Source: Clostridiales bacterium (GTDB lineage Bacteria; Bacillota; Clostridia; Oscillospirales; Acutalibacteraceae). From it: a stretch of DNA of 64,000 bases. The stretch is taken from the NCBI GenBank assembly GCA_021199275.1, contig JAJQIJ010000013.1, positions 136,767 to 200,766 on the forward strand, given 5' to 3'. Position 1 is the stretch's first letter; each line of letters begins with the position of its first letter. Below are positions 42,461-50,187 of the stretch, one piece after another. The notes under the pieces were generated by a model. That model did not search any database and was not told where the DNA came from. It worked only from the letters and a program-made list of their open reading frames with translations. Both the position numbers and the translations under genes were made by a program.

Positions 42461-43321
42461 TTGAAAAAAATAATTGCTTTGGCGCTTTTTTTGTCTGTGC
42501 TGCTGTGTTCCTGCACGGCAAACACAGGCACAAGCGACGCCGAAAGCAGCTCAACTGGCGCTGACGCTACCGACGGCAGTTCCACAACCAATGTTGCCGA
42601 AACAACTCTTACGGCGTCTGAAATGCTGCTGAGCTTTTCGCAATACAGCACAGAATCTGTAACCTGGGGCAGCGGAAATATTACAGACCATGAACGCCCC
42701 GCGGAACCGACTGCGCTGCAAAACAAATACAGCGAGCTCGGCGGGCAGTGGCTGCTGGAAGATGAAAAGGTTGTCTGCCTTACCTTTGATGAGGGCTATG
42801 AAAACGGCTACACCGCAGATATATTGGACACGCTGAAAGAAAAGGGTGTTTGCGCTATTTTCTTTTGCACATATGATTATGTGAAAGACAACCCCGAGCT
42901 TGTAAACAGAATGATTAACGAGGGCCACATATTGGGCAACCACAGCTACAGCCATTATAATATGACTGAAACGGACGTTGACACGACGTCTGACGAAATC
43001 ACTATTTTGCACGATTATGTGGCTGAATATTTTTCTTATGAAATGACTTATTTTCGTTTCCCCGAAGGCGCGTTCAGCGAACAGAGCCTTGCCGTGGCGT
43101 CAAGCCTGGGTTACAAAAGCGTGTTCTGGAGCTTTGCATATGCAGACTGGGACACGTCTGCCCCGCCGAGCGAAGAAGAGGCGTTTGAAAAAATCACGTC
43201 TTCAACACACAACGGCGCCATTATTTTGCTGCATGCCGTGTGTGAAGCCAACGCTGCTGTACTGGGCGATGTGATTGACGAAATTGAAAGCCAGGGCTAC
43301 ACCTTCACAACAGAGCTTTAA
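42461..43321 (+). CDS. pdaA: PdaA-type polysaccharide deacetylase, lipoprotein
   Basis: 286 residues. A signal sequence ends in LLCSC, with C18 the probable lipidated cysteine, then a Ser/Thr-rich linker, then a NodB deacetylase domain. The blocks LTFDEGYENGYTADIL, GHILGNHSYSH (H161, H165), FRFPEGAFSE, SVFWSFAYADW and GAIILLHAV closely follow Bacillus PdaA, which deacetylates muramic acid on the way to the muramic delta-lactam of spore cortex. The second acid of the TFDDG motif is Glu here (E111), and PdaA itself varies at this spot. The start is TTG 42461, eight bases after GGAGG. Consistent with sporulation. Confidence 0.85.
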   Translation: MKKIIALALFLSVLLCSCTANTGTSDAESSSTGADATDGSSTTNVAETTLTASEMLLSFSQYSTESVTWGSGNITDHERPAEPTALQNKYSELGGQWLLEDEKVVCLTFDEGYENGYTADILDTLKEKGVCAIFFCTYDYVKDNPELVNRMINEGHILGNHSYSHYNMTETDVDTTSDEITILHDYVAEYFSYEMTYFRFPEGAFSEQSLAVASSLGYKSVFWSFAYADWDTSAPPSEEEAFEKITSSTHNGAIILLHAVCEANAAVLGDVIDEIESQGYTFTTEL

Positions 43322-43330
43322 CAAAAAATA

Positions 43331-43365
43331 CAGGCGGCCATGCCGGCGCGGCCGCCTGCCTTTTT
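43331..43365 (+). terminator. Terminator of pdaA
   Basis: CAGGCGGCC/GGCCGCCTG stem with a ten-base loop and TTTTT. Confidence 0.82.
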
Positions 43366-43482
43366 CAGCTGCATAAACCAAAAAAAATCTTTTTTTACCC
43401 GCTGCGACACAAGCTGCTTTGTGCGGCGCGTTTTACATATTTTAAGGCATTAAAAATTATTTATTAATTTTAACTTTAAGTA

Positions 43483-43511
43483 TTGTTATAAAGCAAAAAT
43501 TAATATATAAT
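43483..43511 (+). promoter_or_regulatory. Promoter of mreBCD-mrdA
   Basis: TTGTTA (43483-43488), 17 bases, TATAAT (43506-43511), in an AT-rich tract, 54 bases before mreB. Confidence 0.7.
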
Positions 43512-43564
43512 CTATATTATATTACCGAATGGCATGGTTGTTTAAAAGCGCGGAAGGTGAAAAA

Positions 43565-44545
43565 ATGATTTTAACAAGGGATATCGGCATTGATTTAGGA
43601 ACTGAAAATACGCTTATATGCGACAAAAAAGGGCGCATTACCGTAAACGAGCCGTCTGTTGTGGCGGTTGACGTAAAGTCGCGCAGGGTGCTGGCCACCG
43701 GCAACGAAGCGCGGGCCATGATTGGCAGAACGCCCGGCTCTATTATTTCTGTAAAGCCGCTTAAAGACGGGGTTATTGCAGATTTTGACATGACTGCCGA
43801 TATGCTGCACGACTTTATGTCACGTTCGTCAAAGCACTCTGTTTTCACCAAAACACGGGTTGTAATTTCAGTGCCAAGCGGCGTTACGGAAGTTGAAAGG
43901 CGCGCTGTTGAAGACGCTGTGCGCGCAGCAGGCGCGCAGGACGTTGAACTTATAGAGGAATCAATGGCGGCGGCTTTAGGCGCCGGGCTGCCTGTTTTTG
44001 AAGCAACAGGTTCCATGATAGTTGACATAGGCGGCGGAACAACAGACATTGCTGTTTTATCGCTGGGCGGCATTGCCGCCAGCAAAAGCATAAAGGTTGC
44101 CGGCGGCGAATTCAACGAAGCCATAATCAATTATATAAAAAAGCAGCACAATTTACTTATAGGCGCCATTTCGGCAGAAGACATAAAGCTTAAAATCGGC
44201 TCTGTTGCGGCATATGACGGCGAGGGGGCAATTGAAGTCAAGGGCAGAAGCCTTGAAACCGGGCTGCCGGGGAGCGTTGAAATAACGTCTGAAGAAATAA
44301 GGCAGGTGCTGCTGGAAACCGCGGGCATAATAATAAACGCCATTCACGAAACGCTTGAAGTCACTTTGCCGGAACTTTCCGCAGACATAATTGACAGGGG
44401 CATATATCTTACCGGCGGCTCTTCGCTTTTAAGGGGAATGCCGGAACTTATAATGCAGGAAACAGGCATTGAAGTACACACCCCCGAAAACCCGCTTGAC
44501 TGCGTTGCGAAAGGCGCGGCAATAAAACTCAGAAGGGCAAGATAA
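43565..44545 (+). CDS. mreB: Rod shape-determining protein MreB (actin homologue)
   Basis: Forms membrane-bound ATP filaments that guide lateral wall synthesis. The 326 residues have the phosphate-1 loop GIDLGTENTL, the connecting segment VPSGVTEVERRAV, phosphate-2 VDIGGGTTDIAV and the adenosine motif YLTGGSSLLRGM. ATG at 43565, after GGAAGGTGA, gives the normal start MILTRDIG, and the frame extends 12 codons further upstream without support. mreC begins two bases after the stop. Confidence 0.95.
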   Translation: MILTRDIGIDLGTENTLICDKKGRITVNEPSVVAVDVKSRRVLATGNEARAMIGRTPGSIISVKPLKDGVIADFDMTADMLHDFMSRSSKHSVFTKTRVVISVPSGVTEVERRAVEDAVRAAGAQDVELIEESMAAALGAGLPVFEATGSMIVDIGGGTTDIAVLSLGGIAASKSIKVAGGEFNEAIINYIKKQHNLLIGAISAEDIKLKIGSVAAYDGEGAIEVKGRSLETGLPGSVEITSEEIRQVLLETAGIIINAIHETLEVTLPELSADIIDRGIYLTGGSSLLRGMPELIMQETGIEVHTPENPLDCVAKGAAIKLRRAR

Positions 44546-44546
44546 A

Positions 44547-45386
44547 ATGAAAAGACTTTTTAAGACAAGCCGCTTTAAGGTGATTACGGCAATAATAGCG
44601 CTGCTGCTTGTGGGCGCGCTTATCTGCGCTGCTAACGGCTCAGGCGAAACCGTGCAGTCCACCGTAATAGGCACGGTTTTTGCACCGGCAAACTGGCTTG
44701 CCTCTAAAATTTCAGATTCAATTACATATGTTTTCGGCGAAGCGTCAGGCAACAGCGAATATCTTGAAAAAATTGACGAGCTTGAACAACAGGTTGGCGA
44801 GCTGCAAAGCGAACTGGCTGATTATGAAAATCTTAAAAAGCAAAACTCTCTTTACAAGGAAGCGCTGGAATTAAAAGAGGATAACGAAGATTTCACATTT
44901 GTAGAAGCCGCGGTTATTTCGCGCGACGCGGCTGACGTTTTCGGGTCTTACACCATAAACAAAGGCACGCTGAGCGGCGTGGAAGAGGGCGACGCGGTAA
45001 TTTACGGCAGCTATCTTGTGGGCATTATTGACAAGGCATACCCCGCATACAGCGTTGTAAAAACTATTCTTGACCCTGACTTTTCAGTGTCTGCTTACGA
45101 AATTGTGTCCGGTGAAATTTCATATGTTACCGGTGATTCCTCGCTGGCGCTTGACGGGCTGTGTAAAATGGCAAACCTTGATTCCGCCACCGCAGTAACT
45201 TACGGTTCTGTAATAGCAACGGCGGGAATAAGCGGCAACATTCCGGCGGGGCTTATAATAGGCACCGTTACCGAAATAGATTCCGAAAAAACGTCAATTG
45301 CAGCCTATGCCGTTATAGAGCCGGGCACAGATGTGCAAAACATTTCAAACTGCCTTGTTATAACAGACTTTGAAAGCGAGGGCTGA
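44547..45386 (+). CDS. mreC: Rod shape-determining protein MreC
   Basis: 279 residues: a short cytoplasmic N-terminus, one membrane helix (about 12-30), a coiled coil (about 74-112, LEKIDELEQQVGELQSE) and a beta-rich extracellular domain with EAAVISRDAADVFGS and NKGTLSGVEEGDAVI. It links the MreB filament to penicillin-binding proteins. Directly after mreB, before mreD. Confidence 0.93.
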   Translation: MKRLFKTSRFKVITAIIALLLVGALICAANGSGETVQSTVIGTVFAPANWLASKISDSITYVFGEASGNSEYLEKIDELEQQVGELQSELADYENLKKQNSLYKEALELKEDNEDFTFVEAAVISRDAADVFGSYTINKGTLSGVEEGDAVIYGSYLVGIIDKAYPAYSVVKTILDPDFSVSAYEIVSGEISYVTGDSSLALDGLCKMANLDSATAVTYGSVIATAGISGNIPAGLIIGTVTEIDSEKTSIAAYAVIEPGTDVQNISNCLVITDFESEG

Positions 45387-45387
45387 A

Positions 45388-45915
45388 ATGGAACTGTCAG
45401 CTAAACGCAGATTTTTCAAGGGCGCAGTTTTAGCCGCGCTGGCTTTAATAAGCGTGCTTATTCAAAACACCCCTGCGCTTTCAATAGAAATAGGCGGCGC
45501 AAGGTGCTTTTTGGTTTTGCCTGTGTGCATTGTGCTGGGAATAGGCGAAAATGAAGCTTCGGCGGCGCTGCTTGGGCTTTTCGGCGGCATGCTTTGGGAC
45601 ATATCATCAAGCGTGCACATGGGCTTTAACGCAATTTTTCTTTGCATATTTTGCTTTTTTTCAAGCGCGTTTATATCTGTAATTCTGCGAAACACGTTTA
45701 TAACGAACATGCTTTTTACTGTTTCGGCGTCATTTCTTTACGCCCTGCTTTACTGGCTTATTTTTATAATAATAAAGGGCATGGACGGCGCGCAAAACAC
45801 ATTGTTCAGCTTTTATCTGCCAAGCGCCATTTACACAGCCGTTGTGTCTGTGGCGGTATATTTTGCGGCAAAAAGCATAAAGCGGCTTTTAAACCGCGAA
45901 AAAAAGCGCGCCTGA
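45388..45915 (+). CDS. mreD: Rod shape-determining protein MreD
   Basis: 175 residues with five or six hydrophobic segments and the family blocks LIQNTPALSIEIGGAR and GLFGGMLWDISSS. An integral membrane partner of MreC. I chose ATG 45388, one base after the mreC stop with GAGGG upstream, and an in-frame ATG six codons earlier inside mreC is possible. Confidence 0.88.
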   Translation: MELSAKRRFFKGAVLAALALISVLIQNTPALSIEIGGARCFLVLPVCIVLGIGENEASAALLGLFGGMLWDISSSVHMGFNAIFLCIFCFFSSAFISVILRNTFITNMLFTVSASFLYALLYWLIFIIIKGMDGAQNTLFSFYLPSAIYTAVVSVAVYFAAKSIKRLLNREKKRA

Positions 45916-45975
45916 AAACAATGCTTTTAGGCGCCAAGGCGAAAAAATAAAATCAAAGCGGAAAGGGGCCCTAAT

Positions 45976-47985
45976 ATGAAAAACAGACACGCAAGCGTCC
46001 GCAGCACGGTTTGCATTTTTCTTGTTTTACTTGTCATTCTGGGCTTCGGCTATGATTTATATGACATTCAAATTACAAATCATGAATATTATGCGTCTCA
46101 AAACAACACAGTCAGCACCTATACCGTGTCTATTGAAGCTGCACGCGGCGAAATTGTTGACAGAAACGGCAATTCGCTTGTTACAAACAGGCAGGGCAAT
46201 TCAATAATTTTAAACGCCGCATATTTCCCGTCTTCGTCTGAAAACGATGAAAGAAACGCCATAATTTTAAACCTGATAAATTTATTTGAGCAAAACGGCG
46301 AAGAATATGTAAACAACCTGCCGCTTCAGCTGCAGGACGGCGAAATTGTTTTCACAGACGACGAAGACGCCGTTGAGCAAATGAAAAGCGAAGATATGCT
46401 TAATTTGCAAAGCTATGCCACCGCGCAAAACTGTTTTGACGCAATGGTTGAAAAATACGGCCTTGAAGATTACAGCGTAAAACAGGCCCTGAAAATAGGC
46501 GCCATAAGGTATGAACTGACGCGGCTGCAATTTTCAATAGAAAACCCCGTAACCATTGCAGACGATGTGAGCGACGAAACCGTGGCGGCAATAAAAGAAG
46601 ACTCTGACAGCTATTTGGGCGCCGACGTCAAGGTGGTGTCTTACCGCGAATATGCAGATTCATCTCTTGCGGTGCATATTCTGGGCACCGTAAGGCAAAT
46701 AAACGCCGAAGAGTATGAAGAGCTGAAAGACAGCGGCTACAGCATAACAGACACAATAGGCGAAAGCGGCATTGAAAAAGCAATGGAAGACGAGCTGCGC
46801 GGCACCCCCGGTGAAATGACAATTACAATTGACAGCGACGGCAATGTTACCGAAGAAATTACCAAATACCCCGTGCAGGGCAACACCGTGGTGCTTACAA
46901 TTGACAAGGACTTGCAGGCTCTTGCGCAGGAAAAGTTAAAAGAGACCTGCGACGAAGTCAGCCTTTCGTCAGGCGCAGGCGCAGTTGTTGTGGAAGATGT
47001 AAACAGCGGTGAAATTCTTGCCGCCGCGTCTTACCCGACATATGATTTGGAAGATTATTACAACAACTATTCAGAACTGGCTTCTGATTCGCGCCAGCCG
47101 CTGTGGAGCCGATTTGCGCTTGGCACATATGCGCCGGGCTCTACTTTCAAGCCGGCAATGGCATGCGCCGCGCTTGAAGAAGGCGTAATTACAGAATCTA
47201 CCACGTTTTACTGCCGAAGCTATTTTGAATATTATGACATCACTTTCAGCTGTCTTTCATACCATGGCAGTGAAAATGTCAAAACCGCTCTGCGCGATTC
47301 ATGCAATGTGTTCTTTTATAACTGCGCGCAAAAGCTGGGCATTTCAAAAATGAACGAATATGCGTCAATGTTCGGGCTGGGCGAAAAAACCGGGGTTGAA
47401 ATCAGCGAAGCCGCAGGCACGCTGGCAGGCCCGGCAAGCGCTGAAAAATATGGCACCACTTGGCAAATGGGCGACACCATTCAGGCAGCCATAGGCCAGT
47501 CAGACAACCTGTTTACACCGCTGCAGCTTTGCAATTACTGCGCCACTATTGCAAACGGCGAAGTGCGTTATGAAATGCATTTTGTAAAATCTGTTATCAA
47601 CACATCTTCCGGCACAGTGCAGGAAACGGGCTCAACTGTTGCGCAGGAGCTTTCAATTTCATCAAACACCATTTCGATTGTGCAGGAAGGCATGCGCCTT
47701 GTTGCCACCACCGGCGCGCCGGCGTCAGTCTTTTCCGGGCTTGATGTTGACGTTGCGTGTAAAACAGGCACATCGCAGGTAATCAAAAACGGCCAAACCG
47801 TAAATAACGGCTTTCTTATAACATATGCGCCGTATGACAACCCGGAAATTGCCGTGGCTTCTGTTGTTGAGCTTGCCGGGTCAGGCACATCTACGGCTGA
47901 CATAACCGCGTCAATAATAGACTATTATTATTCGTCAAACACAAATGAAAAGTCAGCTGAACTTACGGGCGAGCTGCTGCAATAG
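45976..47985 (+). CDS. mrdA: Penicillin-binding protein 2 (elongasome transpeptidase)
   Basis: 669 residues. An N-terminal membrane anchor (about 10-28) is followed by a PBP dimerisation domain (AARGEIVDRNGNSLV) and the transpeptidase domain with catalytic S389 in GSTFKP, S442-C-N444, and K596-T-G in CKTGTSQ. It cross-links new peptidoglycan in the lateral wall together with MreBCD and a RodA-type polymerase, which is not in the window. GGAAAGGGG precedes the ATG. It is last of the mre operon. I see no clear terminator immediately after it. Confidence 0.94.
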   Translation: MKNRHASVRSTVCIFLVLLVILGFGYDLYDIQITNHEYYASQNNTVSTYTVSIEAARGEIVDRNGNSLVTNRQGNSIILNAAYFPSSSENDERNAIILNLINLFEQNGEEYVNNLPLQLQDGEIVFTDDEDAVEQMKSEDMLNLQSYATAQNCFDAMVEKYGLEDYSVKQALKIGAIRYELTRLQFSIENPVTIADDVSDETVAAIKEDSDSYLGADVKVVSYREYADSSLAVHILGTVRQINAEEYEELKDSGYSITDTIGESGIEKAMEDELRGTPGEMTITIDSDGNVTEEITKYPVQGNTVVLTIDKDLQALAQEKLKETCDEVSLSSGAGAVVVEDVNSGEILAAASYPTYDLEDYYNNYSELASDSRQPLWSRFALGTYAPGSTFKPAMACAALEEGVITESTTFYCRSYFEYYDITFSCLSYHGSENVKTALRDSCNVFFYNCAQKLGISKMNEYASMFGLGEKTGVEISEAAGTLAGPASAEKYGTTWQMGDTIQAAIGQSDNLFTPLQLCNYCATIANGEVRYEMHFVKSVINTSSGTVQETGSTVAQELSISSNTISIVQEGMRLVATTGAPASVFSGLDVDVACKTGTSQVIKNGQTVNNGFLITYAPYDNPEIAVASVVELAGSGTSTADITASIIDYYYSSNTNEKSAELTGELLQ

Positions 47986-48129
47986 AGTCAATGCCAAAGC
48001 TTTGTTTTTCACTTTTGCTTGTCTTTTCGCCCGGCGGCTGCTGAAAAAGCCTTTTTTAACATTTCAGGCAAACTTTTTCAGAAAAAGCAAGCACCCGCCA
48101 CGCTGCGATAAAATATTTGAATCTTTTTA

Positions 48130-48158
48130 TTGAATAAATACTGATTTTGTGTTATTAT
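48130..48158 (+). promoter_or_regulatory. Promoter of the mgsA-like gene
   Basis: TTGAAT (48130-48135), 17 bases, TATTAT (48153-48158). A GGTGCC/GGCACC hairpin (48166-48171 with 48179-48184) lies in the short leader, directly before the GGAGG ribosome site. Confidence 0.6.
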
Positions 48159-48196
48159 TGTTATTGGTGCCGCTTAATGGCACCACGGAGGTATTT

Positions 48197-48631
48197 ATGA
48201 ACATTGCTCTTATAGCACACGACGCTAAAAAGGAACTGCTTGTGCAGTTTTGCATTGCATATTGCGGAATTATGAGCCGCCATGAGCTTTGTGCAACCGG
48301 CACCACCGGGAAACTTGTGCACGAAGCAACGGGGCTTAATATAAATTGCTTTCTTGCGGGCAGCCAGGGCGGCGGGCAGCAGATTGCAAGCAGAATTGCA
48401 TGCAATGAAATTGACCTTTTGCTGTTTTTCAGAAACCCGTTAAACCCAAAGCCCACAGAGCCGAGCGACAGTGATTTGCTGCGCCTGTGCGACGTTCATA
48501 ATATTCCGTTCGCCACCAATATAGCCACCGCCGAAGCTCTTATTCGCGGCGTGGAACGCGGCGATTTTGAATGGCGTGAAATAGTAAACCCCAGATATAA
48601 CTTAGGCAAGAAATTTCCCCAGTCTCTATAG
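48197..48631 (+). CDS. Methylglyoxal synthase-like protein with altered active site
   Basis: 144 residues of the methylglyoxal synthase fold: IALIAHDAKKEL at the N-terminus, the phosphate loop ATGTTGKLVHEATG, and a C-terminal ATNIATAEALIRG. The family's enzyme makes methylglyoxal from dihydroxyacetone phosphate. Only the first His-Asp pair (H8, D9) is kept. By alignment to the E. coli enzyme, Asp71 is G60, Asp91 is N80, His98 is T87 and Asp101 is S90. Activity is therefore doubtful, and it may be a phosphate-binding or regulatory relative. The last 11 codons and the stop come from an intergenic repeat copy. GGAGG precedes ATG 48197. Confidence 0.82.
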   Translation: MNIALIAHDAKKELLVQFCIAYCGIMSRHELCATGTTGKLVHEATGLNINCFLAGSQGGGQQIASRIACNEIDLLLFFRNPLNPKPTEPSDSDLLRLCDVHNIPFATNIATAEALIRGVERGDFEWREIVNPRYNLGKKFPQSL

Positions 48632-48734
48632 GCGGCGGGGCCCGATTTTGAAGGAGCGGTTAGTACAAGCTCCCGCTGGGGGCGGCAGCATCGCTGTCGC
48701 TTGCCACGTTGAATGACGGGCAGCCCTTATTGAA
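48596..48734 (+). repeat. Intergenic repeat family, complete copy overlapping the mgsA-like 3' end
   Basis: Begins TATAACTTAGGCAAG inside the mgsA-like gene, then CCCC..TATAGGCGGCGGGG, CCGATTTTGAAGGAGCGG, TTAGTACAAGCTCCCGCT, GGGGGCGGCAGC..GCTGTCGC, CACGTTGAATGACGGGC and AGCCCTTATTGAA. It reads toward hisS and is nearly the reverse complement of 40938-41083. Confidence 0.85.
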
Positions 48735-48786
48735 CCCTGCGGGCAAAACATACAGATAATTGTTTTTCCTCAGAACATATTTATGT

Positions 48787-48825
48787 AAAAGGGGCGGGTT
48801 ATTGAACTGCCCTTTTTGCTTTTCA
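48787..48825 (+). terminator. Terminator between the mgsA-like gene and hisS
   Basis: AAAAGGGGC pairs with GCCCTTTTT (one bulged G), followed by TTTTTGCTTTT. It lies after the repeat copy, so the repeat would be part of the mgsA-like transcript. Confidence 0.65.
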
Positions 48826-48906
48826 CGCCGGCGGAATTTGTGCCGCTGCCCGCAAGGACTTACCCATAGTTATGCCAATTGAAAATATTTTTAAGGAGAC
48901 AGCATC

Positions 48907-50175
48907 ATGGCGCTTATTACAAAAGCTGTAAAGGGCACGAAAGACGCGCTGCCCAAAGAAATTTACAAGCTGCAATATGTTGAAAGAATAGTTATGAATG
49001 AGGCGCGCAAATTCGGCTTTAAGGAAATCAGAACGCCCGTTTTTGAACACACAGAGCTTTTTGAACGCTCTGTCGGCGGCACGACTGACGTGGTGCAAAA
49101 AGAAATGTACACGTTTGACGACAAGGGCGCCCGAAGCATAACGCTGCGCCCTGAAGGCACTGCCGGCGCAGCACGGGCTTTTCTTGAAAATGCGCTTTCA
49201 AACGAAGCTTTGCCGCAAAAGGTGTGTTACCTTACTTCCTGCTACCGCTATGAAAAGCCGCAGGCAGGGCGGCTGCGTGAATTCCACCAGTTTGGCGTGG
49301 AATGCTTTGGCGCACAGTCCCCCTTGGCAGACGCTGAAATCATAGCGCTTGGCGCCGACATATTTGAAAAGCTGCAAATTAAAGACCTTAAGCTTGAAAT
49401 AAATTCTATTGGCTGCCCCACATGCCGCAGCGAATACCACCGTGCGTTAAAGGAATATTTTAATGCAAAAAAAGACGGCCTTTGCGAAACATGCCTTGGC
49501 AGGCTTGAAACCAACCCAATGCGAATTTTAGACTGCAAGTCGCCGGTTTGCGCAGAAATTGCCGCCGGCGCGCCGGTTGTGCTTGATTACCTGTGCGGCG
49601 AATGCAGCGAACATTTTGAAAAGGTGCGCCAATATCTGACAGCGCAGGGCATTGACTTTGAAATAAACCCCAAAATTGTAAGGGGGCTTGATTATTACAC
49701 AAAAACCGTGTTTGAATTTGTGTCTGATTCAATAGGGGCGCAGGGCACGGTTTGCGGCGGCGGCAGGTATGACGGGCTGATTGAAGAACTGGGCGGCCGG
49801 CACACGCCGTCTTTGGGCTTTGCGCTTGGAATTGAGCGGCTGCTGCTGCTTATGAACAACCAGGGCTCTTATTTCCCGGCAGACGAAAAGACAGACATGT
49901 TTTTAATTGCCGTGGGCGAAAATGCGCAGCTTAAATGCGCCCAAATTGCCGGTGAAATGCGCCGCGCGGGCTTTAGCTGTATTTACGAACTTAATTCCCG
50001 CAGCCCAAGGGCGCAAATGAAATATGCAGACAAAATAGGCGTGCGTTTCACTGCTGTGATAGGAGACGAGGAAATCGGGCAAAACCACGCAGTTATAAAA
50101 GACATGCAGGGCGGCAGGCAATACGACGCCAAGCTTTCAGACTTTGCCGGCTGCTTTGGCAAAATTACAGTTTAA
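48907..50175 (+). CDS. hisS: Histidyl-tRNA synthetase
   Basis: Class II synthetase charging tRNA-His. The 422 residues have the motif 1 region GFKEIRTPVFEHTELF, motif 2 LRPEGTAGAARAF with CYRYEKPQAGRLREFHQFG, the HisRS-specific blocks VRGLDYYTKTVFEF and GGRYDGL, and motif 3 GFALGIERL. AAGGAG precedes the ATG. aspS follows after 12 bases, a common hisS-aspS arrangement in Firmicutes. No T-box leader was found upstream. Confidence 0.97.
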   Translation: MALITKAVKGTKDALPKEIYKLQYVERIVMNEARKFGFKEIRTPVFEHTELFERSVGGTTDVVQKEMYTFDDKGARSITLRPEGTAGAARAFLENALSNEALPQKVCYLTSCYRYEKPQAGRLREFHQFGVECFGAQSPLADAEIIALGADIFEKLQIKDLKLEINSIGCPTCRSEYHRALKEYFNAKKDGLCETCLGRLETNPMRILDCKSPVCAEIAAGAPVVLDYLCGECSEHFEKVRQYLTAQGIDFEINPKIVRGLDYYTKTVFEFVSDSIGAQGTVCGGGRYDGLIEELGGRHTPSLGFALGIERLLLLMNNQGSYFPADEKTDMFLIAVGENAQLKCAQIAGEMRRAGFSCIYELNSRSPRAQMKYADKIGVRFTAVIGDEEIGQNHAVIKDMQGGRQYDAKLSDFAGCFGKITV

Positions 50176-50187
50176 AGGAGAATTGTT

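Noticed and set aside
48632..48906. T-box leader before hisS
   Set aside because: No T-box bulge sequence or specifier stem was found. The region is a repeat copy and a plain terminator.
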